From: JADKCZ01 sp963786945
GTDB lineage: Bacteria > Myxococcota > Myxococcia > Myxococcales > Anaeromyxobacteraceae
Length of the DNA: 64,000 nt
Reading direction: 5' to 3'
NCBI GenBank assembly: GCA_963786945.1
Contig: CAWBAO010000003.1
Location: forward strand, 1-64,000
Position 1 is the stretch's first letter. Each line of letters begins with the position of its first letter. The notes beneath the pieces were generated by a model that ran no database searches, had not been told where the DNA came from, and was given only the letters and a program-made list of their open reading frames with translations. The translations under genes were made by a program, and so were the position numbers. Shown here piece by piece: positions 25,293 to 33,581 of this stretch.

Positions 25293-26468
25293 CTACCGGG
25301 CGCCGGCCGCCGCCGGCCCGGCCTTCTTCCTGGCCGCCCGCTCCTCGAACCAGATGGTCATGGGCGCGGCGATGAACCAGGTCGAGTAGGTGCCGGAGAT
25401 GATGCCCAGCAGCATGGCGAAGGCGAAGTCGAAGATGGTGCCGACGCCGAAGATGAGCAGGCCGACCAGCGAGAGGGCGGTGGCGAACGAGGTGAGGAAG
25501 GTCCGCCCCAGGGTCTCGTTGATGGCCAGGTTGACCAGGTCGGCGAGCTTGCGTCCCTGGAACTTGGCCTTGTTCTCCCGGATCCGGTCGTAGACCACCA
25601 CCGTGTCGTTCACCGAGTAGCCGACCACGGTGAGGATCACGGCGATCGAGGTCAGGTTGAACTCCCGCCCGCTGAAGGCGAAGTAGCCGAGCGTGACCAC
25701 CGCGTCGTGGATGATGGCGATGACCACGCCCGGGCTGAAGCGGAAGTCGAAGCGCAGGCCGATGTAGACCACGATCAGCGCGATGGCGTAGAGGACGGCC
25801 TTGAAGCCCTGGTTGCGCAGCTCGCGCCCCACCGCCGGGCCGACGTACTCCACCCGCCGCACGTCGGGCCGGGCCGCGGCGAAGCGGGTGCTGAGCTCGT
25901 GCTCGACCTTCTCGCGGATGCCCTGGGTGATGACCGCGAAGGAGCGGGTGCCGGCGGTCAGGCCGGCCTCCTCGCGCACCTCGCGGACGCGCACGCCGGC
26001 CGCCTCGACCGCGGCCTGCAGCTCGCCGGTGGTCACCGGCCCGTCGAACTGGAAGTCGATCTTGTCGCCGATCTCCGGGTTGAAGGAGGCGCTCTTGACC
26101 TTGAACCTGGCGCCGACCGCCGCCTCCACGCGCTTGACGTCCTCGGCGCCCATCAGGGCGATGCGGCCGACGCGGATGAGGAAGGTGTTGTCGGACTCCG
26201 GCCCGTAGGTCTGGACCGAGGCGTCCTTGAAGCCCTGCTCCTCGACGCTGCGGCGGATGGCGCCGGGGTCGACGGGCTGGGCGAACTTCACCTCCATCTC
26301 GGTGCCGCCCGCGAAGTCCACGCCGAAGTTGAGGCCGTGGACCGCCGGGAGGGCCCAGATGATGATGGTGAGGTTCACGATCAGCGACAGCACCACGGCG
26401 ATGTGGCGCTTGCCGACGAAGTCGAACGTGGTCCCGTGCGGGAGGATGTCGAAGGTCTTGAATTGCAT
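25293..26468 (-). CDS. secF: Protein translocase subunit SecF
   Basis: 391 residues, longer than the E. coli protein (323) because of a large first periplasmic domain. The N terminus FDILPHGTTFDFVGKRHIAV precedes membrane helix 1; LNFGVDFAGGTEMEV is the conserved D-F-x-G-G-T block; later helices include VGYSVNDTVVVYDRIRENK (near residue 275), the SecF signature, and FLTSFATALSLVGLLIFGVG. With SecD it uses the proton gradient to pull substrates through SecYEG. It starts five bases after secD and ends with an Ala-rich cytosolic tail. Confidence 0.95.
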   Translation of the reverse strand: MQFKTFDILPHGTTFDFVGKRHIAVVLSLIVNLTIIIWALPAVHGLNFGVDFAGGTEMEVKFAQPVDPGAIRRSVEEQGFKDASVQTYGPESDNTFLIRVGRIALMGAEDVKRVEAAVGARFKVKSASFNPEIGDKIDFQFDGPVTTGELQAAVEAAGVRVREVREEAGLTAGTRSFAVITQGIREKVEHELSTRFAAARPDVRRVEYVGPAVGRELRNQGFKAVLYAIALIVVYIGLRFDFRFSPGVVIAIIHDAVVTLGYFAFSGREFNLTSIAVILTVVGYSVNDTVVVYDRIRENKAKFQGRKLADLVNLAINETLGRTFLTSFATALSLVGLLIFGVGTIFDFAFAMLLGIISGTYSTWFIAAPMTIWFEERAARKKAGPAAAGAR

Positions 26469-26472
26469 CGCG

Positions 26473-28305
26473 CTACACCGAGAGGCGCGCCGTGTCGTGG
26501 CGCGTCAGGTATTCCATGATGGCGCGGGTGACCACGATGGAGGTGAACAGCGAGGCGACCAGGCCGATGATGAGGGTCACGGCGAAGCCGCGGACCGGAC
26601 CCGAGCCGTACTGCATGAGCACCACGGCGGCGACCAGCGCCGTGACGTGGGAGTCGACGATGGTCCAGAAGACCCGATCGTAGCCCTGCTGGACCGACTG
26701 CTTGACGGTCCGGCCGGCGCGCATCTCCTCGCGGATGCGCTCGTTGATGAGCACGTTGGCGTCCACCGCCATGCCCAGGGTGAGCACGAAGCCGGCGATG
26801 CCGGGGAGCGTGAGGGTGGTGCCGATCATCGACATGATGGCCAGCACCAGCAGGCCGTTGAGGACCAGCGCCACGTCGGCCACCAGGCCGGAGATCCGGT
26901 AGTAGGCCGCCATGAAGAGCAGCACCAGGGCCAGGCCGACCAGCGCCGCCAGGGTGCCCTTCTTCACCAGCTCGGGCCCGAGGGTGGCGCCCACGGTGCG
27001 CTCCTCGAAGATGGTGACCGGCGCGGGGAGCGCGCCCGCCTTGAGGACCAGGGCGATGGCGTTGGCCTCCTCGAACTGCTCCTGGTAGCTCCGCCCCGAG
27101 CCCAGCGTGATCTGGCCGCTGGTGGAGATCCTCCCCTGGATGTAGGGGGCGGTCTCCACCTTGTCGTCGAGCACGGTGGCCATGCGGCGGTGCAGGTTCT
27201 CGGTGGTGAGCTTCTCCATGAGCCGCGCGCCGTCCGGGGACATGGTGAAGGTGACCACCGGCTTGCCGCCGCCGGGCGAGCTGTTGTCGACGGAGGCCCG
27301 GGCGTCGGCGATGTAGTCGCCGGTCAGCTCGGTCTTGGAGCGCAGCAGGTAGGTCCGGTAGTAGGTCTGGCGGACCACGTCCTGCCCCACCGTCACCTCG
27401 CCGATGCCGATGGCGTTCTTGCCGGCCTCGATGAGCGGGTTGAGCTTGGCGGCGATGGCCGCCTCGAGCTCGGTCCGCTTGTTGGCCGCCACCAGGGTGG
27501 CCTGGCGCTGCCCGCCGCTGGGCAGGTCGACGGTCTCCACCGTCCAGCAGCCGCCCTCGGGGAGCGGGAAGGTCATGCCCTCGCGGGTCGACGGGCAGGC
27601 CGGCATCTGCGAGCGGACGCCGTCGAGCACGGGGTTCTCGTCGTCGCAGATCTTGAACTCGAGCTGGGCGGTGCGGCCCAGCAGGTCCTTGGCCTTCTCC
27701 GGATCCTTGAAGCCGGGCAGCTGGATCTGGATCTGGTTGTTGGCCTTGCGCTTGATGTCGGGCTCGCTGACGCCCCACTTGTCGACGCGGTTGCGGATGG
27801 TCTTCTCGGCCTGCTCGACGGCCTTGCCCTTGAACTCGCGCAGCACCTGGTCCTTGAAGGCGAAGAGGACCTGCCCCTCCGGGGCGCCGCCCGGCGCGTA
27901 GAGCTCGGCGCCGTAGTAGTCCAGCGTCACCCGCTCGGCGTCGCCCGGCGCGGTGGTGGCCACCGCGATGCGCAGCCCGGTGGCGTCCGGCGCCACCGAG
28001 GTGAAGGGGACCGACTTCTCCTTGAGGTGCTCGGCGACCTCGTCGGCGCGCCGCGCCACCTTGGCCTTGACGGCCCGGTCGACGTCCACGCCCATGGCGA
28101 GGTGGATGCCGCCCTGCAGGTCGAGCCCGAGGTTGAGGTGGTGCCTGGCGTCCGGCGCCCAGCCCGGCACCGACTTGTCGTAGACCTCGCCGTTGCGTTC
28201 GTCGGGCGGGAGCTTGAAGTAGTGGTAGCTGGGGACCAGCTGCCAGACGGACCAGATCGCCACCACGGCGATCAGGGCGACGCGGCGGTACCAGGCCTGT
28301 TCCAT
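26473..28305 (-). CDS. secD: Protein translocase subunit SecD
   Basis: 610 residues, typical. One membrane helix at residues 8-25, then LNLGLDLQGGIHLAMGVDVD (D-L-x-G-G), a long P1 periplasmic head, SGQITLGSGRSYQEQFEEAN, and the C-terminal membrane bundle with GFVLTLGMAVDANVLINERI (the MAVDANVLI(N/F)ER signature) and EEMRAGRTVKQSVQQGYDR. It works with SecF and YajC on either side. The ATG at 28305 directly abuts the yajC stop. Confidence 0.95.
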   Translation of the reverse strand: MEQAWYRRVALIAVVAIWSVWQLVPSYHYFKLPPDERNGEVYDKSVPGWAPDARHHLNLGLDLQGGIHLAMGVDVDRAVKAKVARRADEVAEHLKEKSVPFTSVAPDATGLRIAVATTAPGDAERVTLDYYGAELYAPGGAPEGQVLFAFKDQVLREFKGKAVEQAEKTIRNRVDKWGVSEPDIKRKANNQIQIQLPGFKDPEKAKDLLGRTAQLEFKICDDENPVLDGVRSQMPACPSTREGMTFPLPEGGCWTVETVDLPSGGQRQATLVAANKRTELEAAIAAKLNPLIEAGKNAIGIGEVTVGQDVVRQTYYRTYLLRSKTELTGDYIADARASVDNSSPGGGKPVVTFTMSPDGARLMEKLTTENLHRRMATVLDDKVETAPYIQGRISTSGQITLGSGRSYQEQFEEANAIALVLKAGALPAPVTIFEERTVGATLGPELVKKGTLAALVGLALVLLFMAAYYRISGLVADVALVLNGLLVLAIMSMIGTTLTLPGIAGFVLTLGMAVDANVLINERIREEMRAGRTVKQSVQQGYDRVFWTIVDSHVTALVAAVVLMQYGSGPVRGFAVTLIIGLVASLFTSIVVTRAIMEYLTRHDTARLSV

Positions 28306-28653
28306 CTACTTCTTCTCCGGCTTGGCGGGCGCGGCGGGCGGCTTCTCCACCCACGGGCCCACGACGTTGGCCTTGAGCACGCGCACCTTGGTGCCCCCGC
28401 CCACGTCGAGGGTCACGGTGCGGTCCTCCACCTGGACCACGGCGCCGATCATGCCGCCCTGGGTCACCACCTCGTCCCCCTTCTTGAGGCCGCCGAGGAG
28501 CTTCTGGTGCTCCTTGGCCTGCTTCTGCTGGGGCCGGATGAGCAGGAAGTAGAAGACGGCGCCCATGAGGACGAGCGGGATCAGCATGTTGGTGAGGCTC
28601 TGGGGCTGACCCTCGGCGGTCTGGGCGAGGAAGGCGTGGAGGACGGAAGGCAT
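28306..28653 (-). CDS. yajC: Preprotein translocase subunit YajC
   Basis: 115 residues. A single N-terminal membrane helix (MLIPLVLMGAVFYFLLIRPQ near residues 23-42) ends in the diagnostic F-L-I-R-P-Q-Q-K, followed by KLLGGLKKGDEVVTQGGM and a short beta domain. It is an accessory subunit of the SecDF complex. A promoter is placed at 28687-28716, in the 96-base gap after tgt, so yajC-secD-secF may be transcribed apart from queA and tgt. Confidence 0.93.
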   Translation of the reverse strand: MPSVLHAFLAQTAEGQPQSLTNMLIPLVLMGAVFYFLLIRPQQKQAKEHQKLLGGLKKGDEVVTQGGMIGAVVQVEDRTVTLDVGGGTKVRVLKANVVGPWVEKPPAAPAKPEKK

Positions 28654-28686
28654 GGCTGCTCCGGTAGGTGCGTGAAAAGGCGCCGA

Positions 28687-28716
28687 TTTCTAACAGCAAT
28701 CTCCCGCCGAGGGCAA
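28687..28716 (-). promoter_or_regulatory. Candidate promoter of yajC-secD-secF
   Basis: TTGCCC at 28716-28711, 18-base spacer, TAGAAA at 28692-28687. Two direct copies of CTAACAG on the plus strand lie at 28690 and 28720, 30 bases apart. Confidence 0.35.
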
Positions 28717-28749
28717 CCGCTAACAGGCCGGGGGCGGTGCGGCCGTCCC

Positions 28750-29970
28750 TCAGGCCTCCAGGCCGGCCTGCCACGCCCCCAGCCGCTCCCGGCGAAAGGC
28801 GTCGAAGCGCCGCTCCTCGATGGCCTGGCGCGCGTCGGCCATGAGCGAGAGGTAGTAGGTGACGTTGTGGATGGTGTTGAGCCGCAGGCCCAGCAGCTCC
28901 TCGGACTTGAAGAGGTGGCGCAGGTAGGCGCGGGTGAAGGTGCGGCAGGTGTAGCAGCCGCAGGCCGGGTCGGCCGGGCGCCGGTCGTCGGCGAAGCGGG
29001 CGTTCCGGATGGTGAGCTTGCCCTGGCTGGTGAAGAGCAGGCCGTTGCGGGCGCAGCGGGTGGGCAGCACGCAGTCGAACAGGTCGATCCCGGCGGCCAT
29101 CCCGGCCAGCAGGTCCTCCGGGGTGCCTACCCCCATGAGGTAGCGCGGCTTGGACGGAGGCAGGCAGGGGGCGTCGCGCGCCACCCCCTCCCACATGGCC
29201 CCGGGCGTCTCGCCCACCGCGTAGCCGCCCAGCGCGTAGCCGGGCAGGTCGAGCGCGGCGGCCTCCTCGATGGCCCGCGCCCGCAGGTCGGGGAACAGCC
29301 CGCCCTGGGCGATGCCGAAGAGGGCGCAGGGCGTCCGGCCCTCGGCGGCGCGCCGCGCCGAGCCGGCCTGCCAGGCCTCGCGGCAGCGGACCAGCCAGCG
29401 CTGCGTGCGGGCCAGGGAGCGCTCGTGGTAGGCGCGGTCGGCCAGCGAGGGCGGGCACTCGTCGAAGGCCATGATGACGTCGGCGCCGAGCGCCAGCTGG
29501 ACCTCGGTGGCGCGCTCCGGCGAGAGGAACTGCCTGGAGCCGTCGAGGTGGGAGCGGAAGGTCACGCCCTCCTCCTGGATGGTGACCAGCCCCGGTCCCC
29601 GGCCGGGACCGGGTGGGCCACCGCCGACGGCAGGCTCACCGTCGCCCGCCGGGGCCGGGGCGCCCCGCTCGCCGAGGCTGAAGACCTGGAAGCCGCCCGA
29701 GTCGGTGAGGGTCAGCCCCTCCCAGGCCATGAACGCGTGCAGGCCGCCGAGCCGCTCGATCCGCTCGTGGCCGGGCCGGAGGAACAGGTGGTAGGTGTTG
29801 CCGAGCACGATGCGGGCGCCGGCGGCCGACAGGTCGCGCGGATCCAGCGTCTTCACCGTGGCGGCGGTCCCCACCGGCATGAAGGCCGGGGTCTCCACCG
29901 GGCCGCGCGCCGAGTGCAGCCGGCCGCGGCGCGCGGCACCGTCGGTGGCGAGGAGCTGGTACCGGATCAC
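28750..29970 (-). CDS. tgt: Queuine/preQ1 tRNA-ribosyltransferase, with an internal Gly/Pro insert
   Basis: 406 residues. Catalytic parts: LTLTDSGGFQVFSL with the base-recognising Asp near residue 98; DLFDCVLPTRCARNG holding the nucleophile Asp; and the zinc site CGCYTCRTFTRAYLRHLF. The enzyme swaps guanine 34 for preQ1 in GUN anticodons. Between SLGE and VTIQEEGVTFRSHLDG there are about 28 extra residues rich in Gly, Pro and Ala (near 108-135) that normal Tgt lacks. GTG at 29970 gives the proper N terminus (RYQLLATDG). queA lies upstream, with the PilZ gene in between. Confidence 0.93.
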   Translation of the reverse strand: MIRYQLLATDGAARRGRLHSARGPVETPAFMPVGTAATVKTLDPRDLSAAGARIVLGNTYHLFLRPGHERIERLGGLHAFMAWEGLTLTDSGGFQVFSLGERGAPAPAGDGEPAVGGGPPGPGRGPGLVTIQEEGVTFRSHLDGSRQFLSPERATEVQLALGADVIMAFDECPPSLADRAYHERSLARTQRWLVRCREAWQAGSARRAAEGRTPCALFGIAQGGLFPDLRARAIEEAAALDLPGYALGGYAVGETPGAMWEGVARDAPCLPPSKPRYLMGVGTPEDLLAGMAAGIDLFDCVLPTRCARNGLLFTSQGKLTIRNARFADDRRPADPACGCYTCRTFTRAYLRHLFKSEELLGLRLNTIHNVTYYLSLMADARQAIEERRFDAFRRERLGAWQAGLEA

Positions 29971-30002
29971 GCCCGCGGTTTCCCCCGGCGCGGGGGGCGC
30001 CG

Positions 30003-30623
30003 TCAAGCCGGGCGGGCCCCGGAGCGGGCCACCTGGGCCACCATCGCCTTCCAGGCGCGGGCGGCCCGTCCGTCGGCGAGCAGGCGCAGGCCGACCGTCC
30101 GCACCGTGCCGCCCACCTCCTGGTTCCAGCAGACCACGGCCTGGGCGCGCGGGGCGAAGAACCCCGTGCCCATCCGCACCTCCAGGACCTCGCCGACCGA
30201 CGGCATCTTCACCGGCCAGCGGGCCGCGCAGCCCCCGTCGCCGACGTTGGCGGTGGTCACCGTGAGCGCGGTCCCGGCATGGACCAGCGCCAGGGGCCGC
30301 TCGGTGGTGAAGCGGGGCGCCCGCTCCTTGAAGTTGAGCGGCTCGCCGCGCGCCGCCATGGCCAGGAAGCCCGCCGCCGGGATGCTCCCCGGGTCGAGCC
30401 GCAGGTCGATGCCCGGCGGCAGCGTCGGCCGCCCCACCCGGCGCACGCCGGCCACCTTCCCGAAGACCGTGGCCCGGATGGTCTGGCCCAGGACCCCGAT
30501 CCGCGCCGCCACCTCGTCGCCCACCCGCGCCTCGGAGAGCGTCGGCAGGAAGATGGCGCCCGACTCGGGACGCCAGCCTGCCAGGAACTGGCTCGGCTCG
30601 AGGTTGACGGAGACGCTGTGCAC
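30003..30623 (-). CDS. PilZ-domain protein (probably tandem)
   Basis: 206 residues. SGAIFLPTLSEARVGDEVAARIGV and IRATVFGKVAGVRR fit a divergent first PilZ barrel, and the second half (ALTVTTANVGDGGCAARWP, MPSVGEVLEVRMGTGFFAPR, AVVCWNQEVGG) a second one. This resembles the myxobacterial/deltaproteobacterial TIGR02266-like two-barrel proteins. The c-di-GMP signature RxxxR...(D/N)xSxxG is mostly degenerate; NVGDGG in the second barrel may correspond to it, so binding is uncertain. GTG at 30623 has GGAG seven bases upstream, better than the in-frame start at 30680 within the queA stop region. It lies between queA and tgt. Confidence 0.65.
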   Translation of the reverse strand: MHSVSVNLEPSQFLAGWRPESGAIFLPTLSEARVGDEVAARIGVLGQTIRATVFGKVAGVRRVGRPTLPPGIDLRLDPGSIPAAGFLAMAARGEPLNFKERAPRFTTERPLALVHAGTALTVTTANVGDGGCAARWPVKMPSVGEVLEVRMGTGFFAPRAQAVVCWNQEVGGTVRTVGLRLLADGRAARAWKAMVAQVARSGARPA

Positions 30624-30652
30624 GCCGCTGCTCCTTTCCCGCCCCGAGGGCG

Positions 30653-31711
30653 TCAGGCCCCGGTGGTGTCGCCCGGCCACCGCTCGACGAGCATCGCATC
30701 ACCGTAGCTGAAAAAGCGATACCGCTGGAGGACGGCCTCGCGATAGGCGGCCAGGACGCGCTCCCGCCCCCCGAAGGCGCCGACCAGCACCAGAAGGGTA
30801 GATCTCGGGAGGTGGAAGTTCGTGACCAGCAAATCGACCGTCTGGAAGCGGTGGCCGGGCCGGATGAAGAGCGAGGTCCGCCCGGCCCCCGCCACCAGCC
30901 GCCCGTCCGACCAGGCGCTCTCCAGGGTCCGGACCGCGGTGGTCCCGATCGCCACCACCCGCCCGCCCCGCGCCCGGCAGGCCGCCCAGGCCCGGGCCGT
31001 CGCCTCCGGAACCTGGTAGCGCTCCTCGTGCATGCGGTGCTCGTCGAGGGCCTCGACCCGGAACGGCAGGAAGGTCCCGGGCCCGACGTGCAGCGTCACC
31101 GCGGCCCGCTCGACGCCGCGGGCCTCCAGCGCGGCCAGGACCCCGGTCGAGAAGTGGAGCCCGGCGGTGGGCGCGGCCGCGCTCCCCGGGCTCCTCGCGT
31201 AGATGGTCTGGTAGCGCTCGGCGTCGTCGGCGCCGGCCTCGCGCTGGATGTAGGGGGGCAGCGGGATCCGCCCGACCCGCGCCAGCGCCGCCTCGAGCTC
31301 GGCCCCCTCCCGGTCGAGCCGCACCTCGTAGAAGCCTTCGCCCAGGGCCGCCTCCACGGTCGCCTCGAGCGCACCGAACTGGAGCCGCGTGCCGGGCCGG
31401 AGCGCCTTGCTGGCCTGTCCCATGGCGCGCCAGCGCGCCCCCATCTCGCCGCCGAGCGGCTCGAGCAGGAGCAGCTCGGCCTTCCCGCCGGTCTCCGCCT
31501 TCCGCCCCACCAGGCGCGCCGGGATGACCCGCGTGTCGTTGAAGACCACCAGGTCCCCGGCCCGCAGCAGCGACGGCAGGTCGGAGAAGGCGCGGTGGGC
31601 GATCGGCCCCCGGCAGGGCAGCACCAGCAGCCGCGAGGCGTCCCGCGGCGAGGCCGGCGCCTGCGCGATGAGCGCCTCGGGAAGCTCGAAGTCGAAGTCG
31701 GAGACCCGCAT
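30653..31711 (-). CDS. queA: S-adenosylmethionine:tRNA ribosyltransferase-isomerase
   Basis: 352 residues, typical. VSDFDFELPEALIAQAP at the N terminus, VVFNDTRVIPARLVGRK near residue 55, PPYIQREAGADDAERYQTIY near 155, GSAAAPTAGLHFS and HVGPGTFLPFRVEAL are the known QueA blocks. It transfers and isomerises the ribosyl part of SAM onto preQ1-tRNA to make epoxyqueuosine. It heads the queA-(PilZ)-tgt-yajC-secD-secF-recJ run. Confidence 0.95.
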   Translation of the reverse strand: MRVSDFDFELPEALIAQAPASPRDASRLLVLPCRGPIAHRAFSDLPSLLRAGDLVVFNDTRVIPARLVGRKAETGGKAELLLLEPLGGEMGARWRAMGQASKALRPGTRLQFGALEATVEAALGEGFYEVRLDREGAELEAALARVGRIPLPPYIQREAGADDAERYQTIYARSPGSAAAPTAGLHFSTGVLAALEARGVERAAVTLHVGPGTFLPFRVEALDEHRMHEERYQVPEATARAWAACRARGGRVVAIGTTAVRTLESAWSDGRLVAGAGRTSLFIRPGHRFQTVDLLVTNFHLPRSTLLVLVGAFGGRERVLAAYREAVLQRYRFFSYGDAMLVERWPGDTTGA

Positions 31712-31741
31712 CGCCCACCGGGGTGTAGCACGGACCCCCGG

Positions 31742-32842
31742 TCAGTAGAGCTTCACCAGCTCGGTCCCCGGGTAGTAGTGGCGCAGGATCTCGCGGTAGC
31801 CCTTCCCCTCGCGGGCCATGCCGGCGGCGCCCCACTGGCACAGCCCCGCCCCGTGCCCCTGGCCGCGACCGGTGAAGGTGAAGGCCCCGCCCCGCTCCTT
31901 CACCTGGAAGGCCAGCGACGGCAGCTTGCTCCAGCCGAGCCGCTGGCGCAGGTCGACCCCGGTGAGCCCCACCCGCTGCCCGCCCACCTGCAGCTCCACC
32001 CGCGCCACCCGTCCCGAGGCGGTCAGCTCCGTCACCTTGAGCCCGGTCACCGGGCCGCCCAGCCCCAGCGCCTTGCCCAGCTCGGCGCCGCTGCGGGTGA
32101 GCGTCCAGCGGGCGCCGGGCGCGTCGTGGCAGTGGCCGCAGGGGACCGACACCAGGTAGGGCAGCGCGCGCCCCAGGGCGTCGAGGCCGGACTCGGTCCG
32201 CCCCCCGCAGGCGGAGTGGAAGAAGGCCTCGACCGGCTCGTTGCCGCTGACCAGCACCTCGCCGCGGGTGGCGGCGGCGGCGGCGCGCGCGGCCGGGTTG
32301 GGGACGCCCCCGACGTAGACCTGCGAGAGCACGTTGGCCCCCAGGTGGAACGACCGGGAGGCCCCCTCGGCCTCGATCTTCTTCACCAGCGCGTAGGTCC
32401 GGGCCGCCACCGCCTGCGCCTTCTGCGCCTCGGGCGGGAAGCTGGCCGGGAGCTCGCCGGAGAGGACGCCGGCCACGTAGTCGTCGAGCGGCAGCTCCTC
32501 GATGAGCCGCAGCCCGGCCCCGGTCCGCTCCACCACCGCCACGGCGGAGAGCAGGCGCCCGCCCATGCGGAGCGGGCCGGCGGCGACGATCACCGCGCTC
32601 GGGCCGGTCTCCAGGTCCCCCACCCGCAGGCCGTCGCCGCGGGCCGTCACCTCGACGGTGGCGCCCGCCAGGGGCCGGGGCGGTGGCTCCTCCTGCCCCT
32701 CCTCCACCGGCTGGTGGATGGCGAGCCGCTCGCCCTCGAGCTTCACGCTGGTGAGGGCCTCGGCCACCACCACGCGGATCAGCTCCTCGGCGCGGGCCGG
32801 GAGCGCGGCCAGCAGCAGGAGGGCGAGCAGGCGAGGAGGCAT
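31742..32842 (-). CDS. SpoIID/LytB domain protein, exported
   Basis: 366 residues. A signal peptide (MPPRLLALLLLAALPARAEE, cleavage after Ala) leads to the SpoIID catalytic region: LPLDDYVAGVLSGELPASFP near residue 130 with its Glu (GE), AQAVAARTYALVKK, then EAFFHSACGGRTES and GRGQGHGAGLCQWGAAGMAR near 325. SpoIID-type enzymes are lytic transglycosylases acting on denuded glycan strands; outside spore formers they remodel the wall at division. Translation probably starts leaderless: GAGAAT lies six bases before the ATG. Confidence 0.88.
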   Translation of the reverse strand: MPPRLLALLLLAALPARAEELIRVVVAEALTSVKLEGERLAIHQPVEEGQEEPPPRPLAGATVEVTARGDGLRVGDLETGPSAVIVAAGPLRMGGRLLSAVAVVERTGAGLRLIEELPLDDYVAGVLSGELPASFPPEAQKAQAVAARTYALVKKIEAEGASRSFHLGANVLSQVYVGGVPNPAARAAAAATRGEVLVSGNEPVEAFFHSACGGRTESGLDALGRALPYLVSVPCGHCHDAPGARWTLTRSGAELGKALGLGGPVTGLKVTELTASGRVARVELQVGGQRVGLTGVDLRQRLGWSKLPSLAFQVKERGGAFTFTGRGQGHGAGLCQWGAAGMAREGKGYREILRHYYPGTELVKLY

Positions 32843-32848
32843 CGGCCG

Positions 32849-32877
32849 ATTCTCGGGGCGGCGGGTGCTCCCGTCCA
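32849..32877 (-). promoter_or_regulatory. Promoter of the SpoIID gene (leaderless)
   Basis: TGGACG at 32877-32872, 17-base spacer, GAGAAT at 32854-32849, then six bases to the ATG at 32842. Confidence 0.45.
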
Positions 32878-32936
32878 GCGGACGGCTCGGGCCCCGGCGC
32901 GGTGGCCGGGCGCACGGCGGCGGGGTATACGGGCGC

Positions 32937-33581
32937 GTGGCCGCCATCCAGTGGATCATCGACCTGCTCCGCAACCCCGGCGAGATCATCGCCTGGGGTG
33001 GCTACCCCGCGCTCGCCCTCATCGTCTTCCTCGAGACCGGGGCCATGGTCTTCTTCCTGCCCGGCGACTCGCTGCTGGTGATGGCGGGGTTCTACGCGGC
33101 CAAGGGTGACCTCGACATCTGGGTGCTCAACGGCCTGCTCATCCCGCTGGCCATCGCCGGCGACGCCACCTCCTACTGGATCGGGACGCGCACCGGGCCG
33201 CACCTCTTCAACCGGCCGCGCTCCCGCTTCTTCCGTCCCGAGCACCTCCAGGCCGCCCACGACTTCTACGAGCGGCACGGCGGCAAGGCCATCATCCTGG
33301 CCCGCTTCATGCCGCTGGTCCGGACCTTCGTCCCGGTGGTGGCCGGCGTGGCCGGCATGGGCTACCGGCGCTTCGCCTCCTTCAACGTGATCGGCGGCAC
33401 CGCCTGGGTGGCCTCGATGACGCTGATCGGCTTCGGGCTGGGCAGCCGCTTCCCCCTGCTGATCCAGCACATCGAGAAGGTGATCGTGGTGGTGATCGTC
33501 CTCTCGCTCCTGCCGGGCCTCTTCGAGTGGCTGAGGGCCCGCCGCCGCGCCGCCGCGGCCGCCCGGGCGGAGGGCGACTAG
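32937..33581 (+). CDS. DedA family membrane protein
   Basis: 214 residues, about four membrane helices plus re-entrant loops. ALIVFLETGAMVFFLPGDSL near residue 25 is the classic DedA opening (E-x-x-x-x-x-x-x-P-G-(D/E)), and GKAIILARFMPLVRTFVPVV near 120 is the G-x-x-x-x-(F/I)-x-R-(F/Y)-x-P-x-x-R signature. DedA proteins act as lipid scramblases or transporters for carrier lipids such as undecaprenyl phosphate. GTG at 32937 lies five bases after TATACG, again a possible leaderless start. The stop overlaps the convergent AgmX-like gene by three bases. Confidence 0.9.
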   Translation: MAAIQWIIDLLRNPGEIIAWGGYPALALIVFLETGAMVFFLPGDSLLVMAGFYAAKGDLDIWVLNGLLIPLAIAGDATSYWIGTRTGPHLFNRPRSRFFRPEHLQAAHDFYERHGGKAIILARFMPLVRTFVPVVAGVAGMGYRRFASFNVIGGTAWVASMTLIGFGLGSRFPLLIQHIEKVIVVVIVLSLLPGLFEWLRARRRAAAAARAEGD

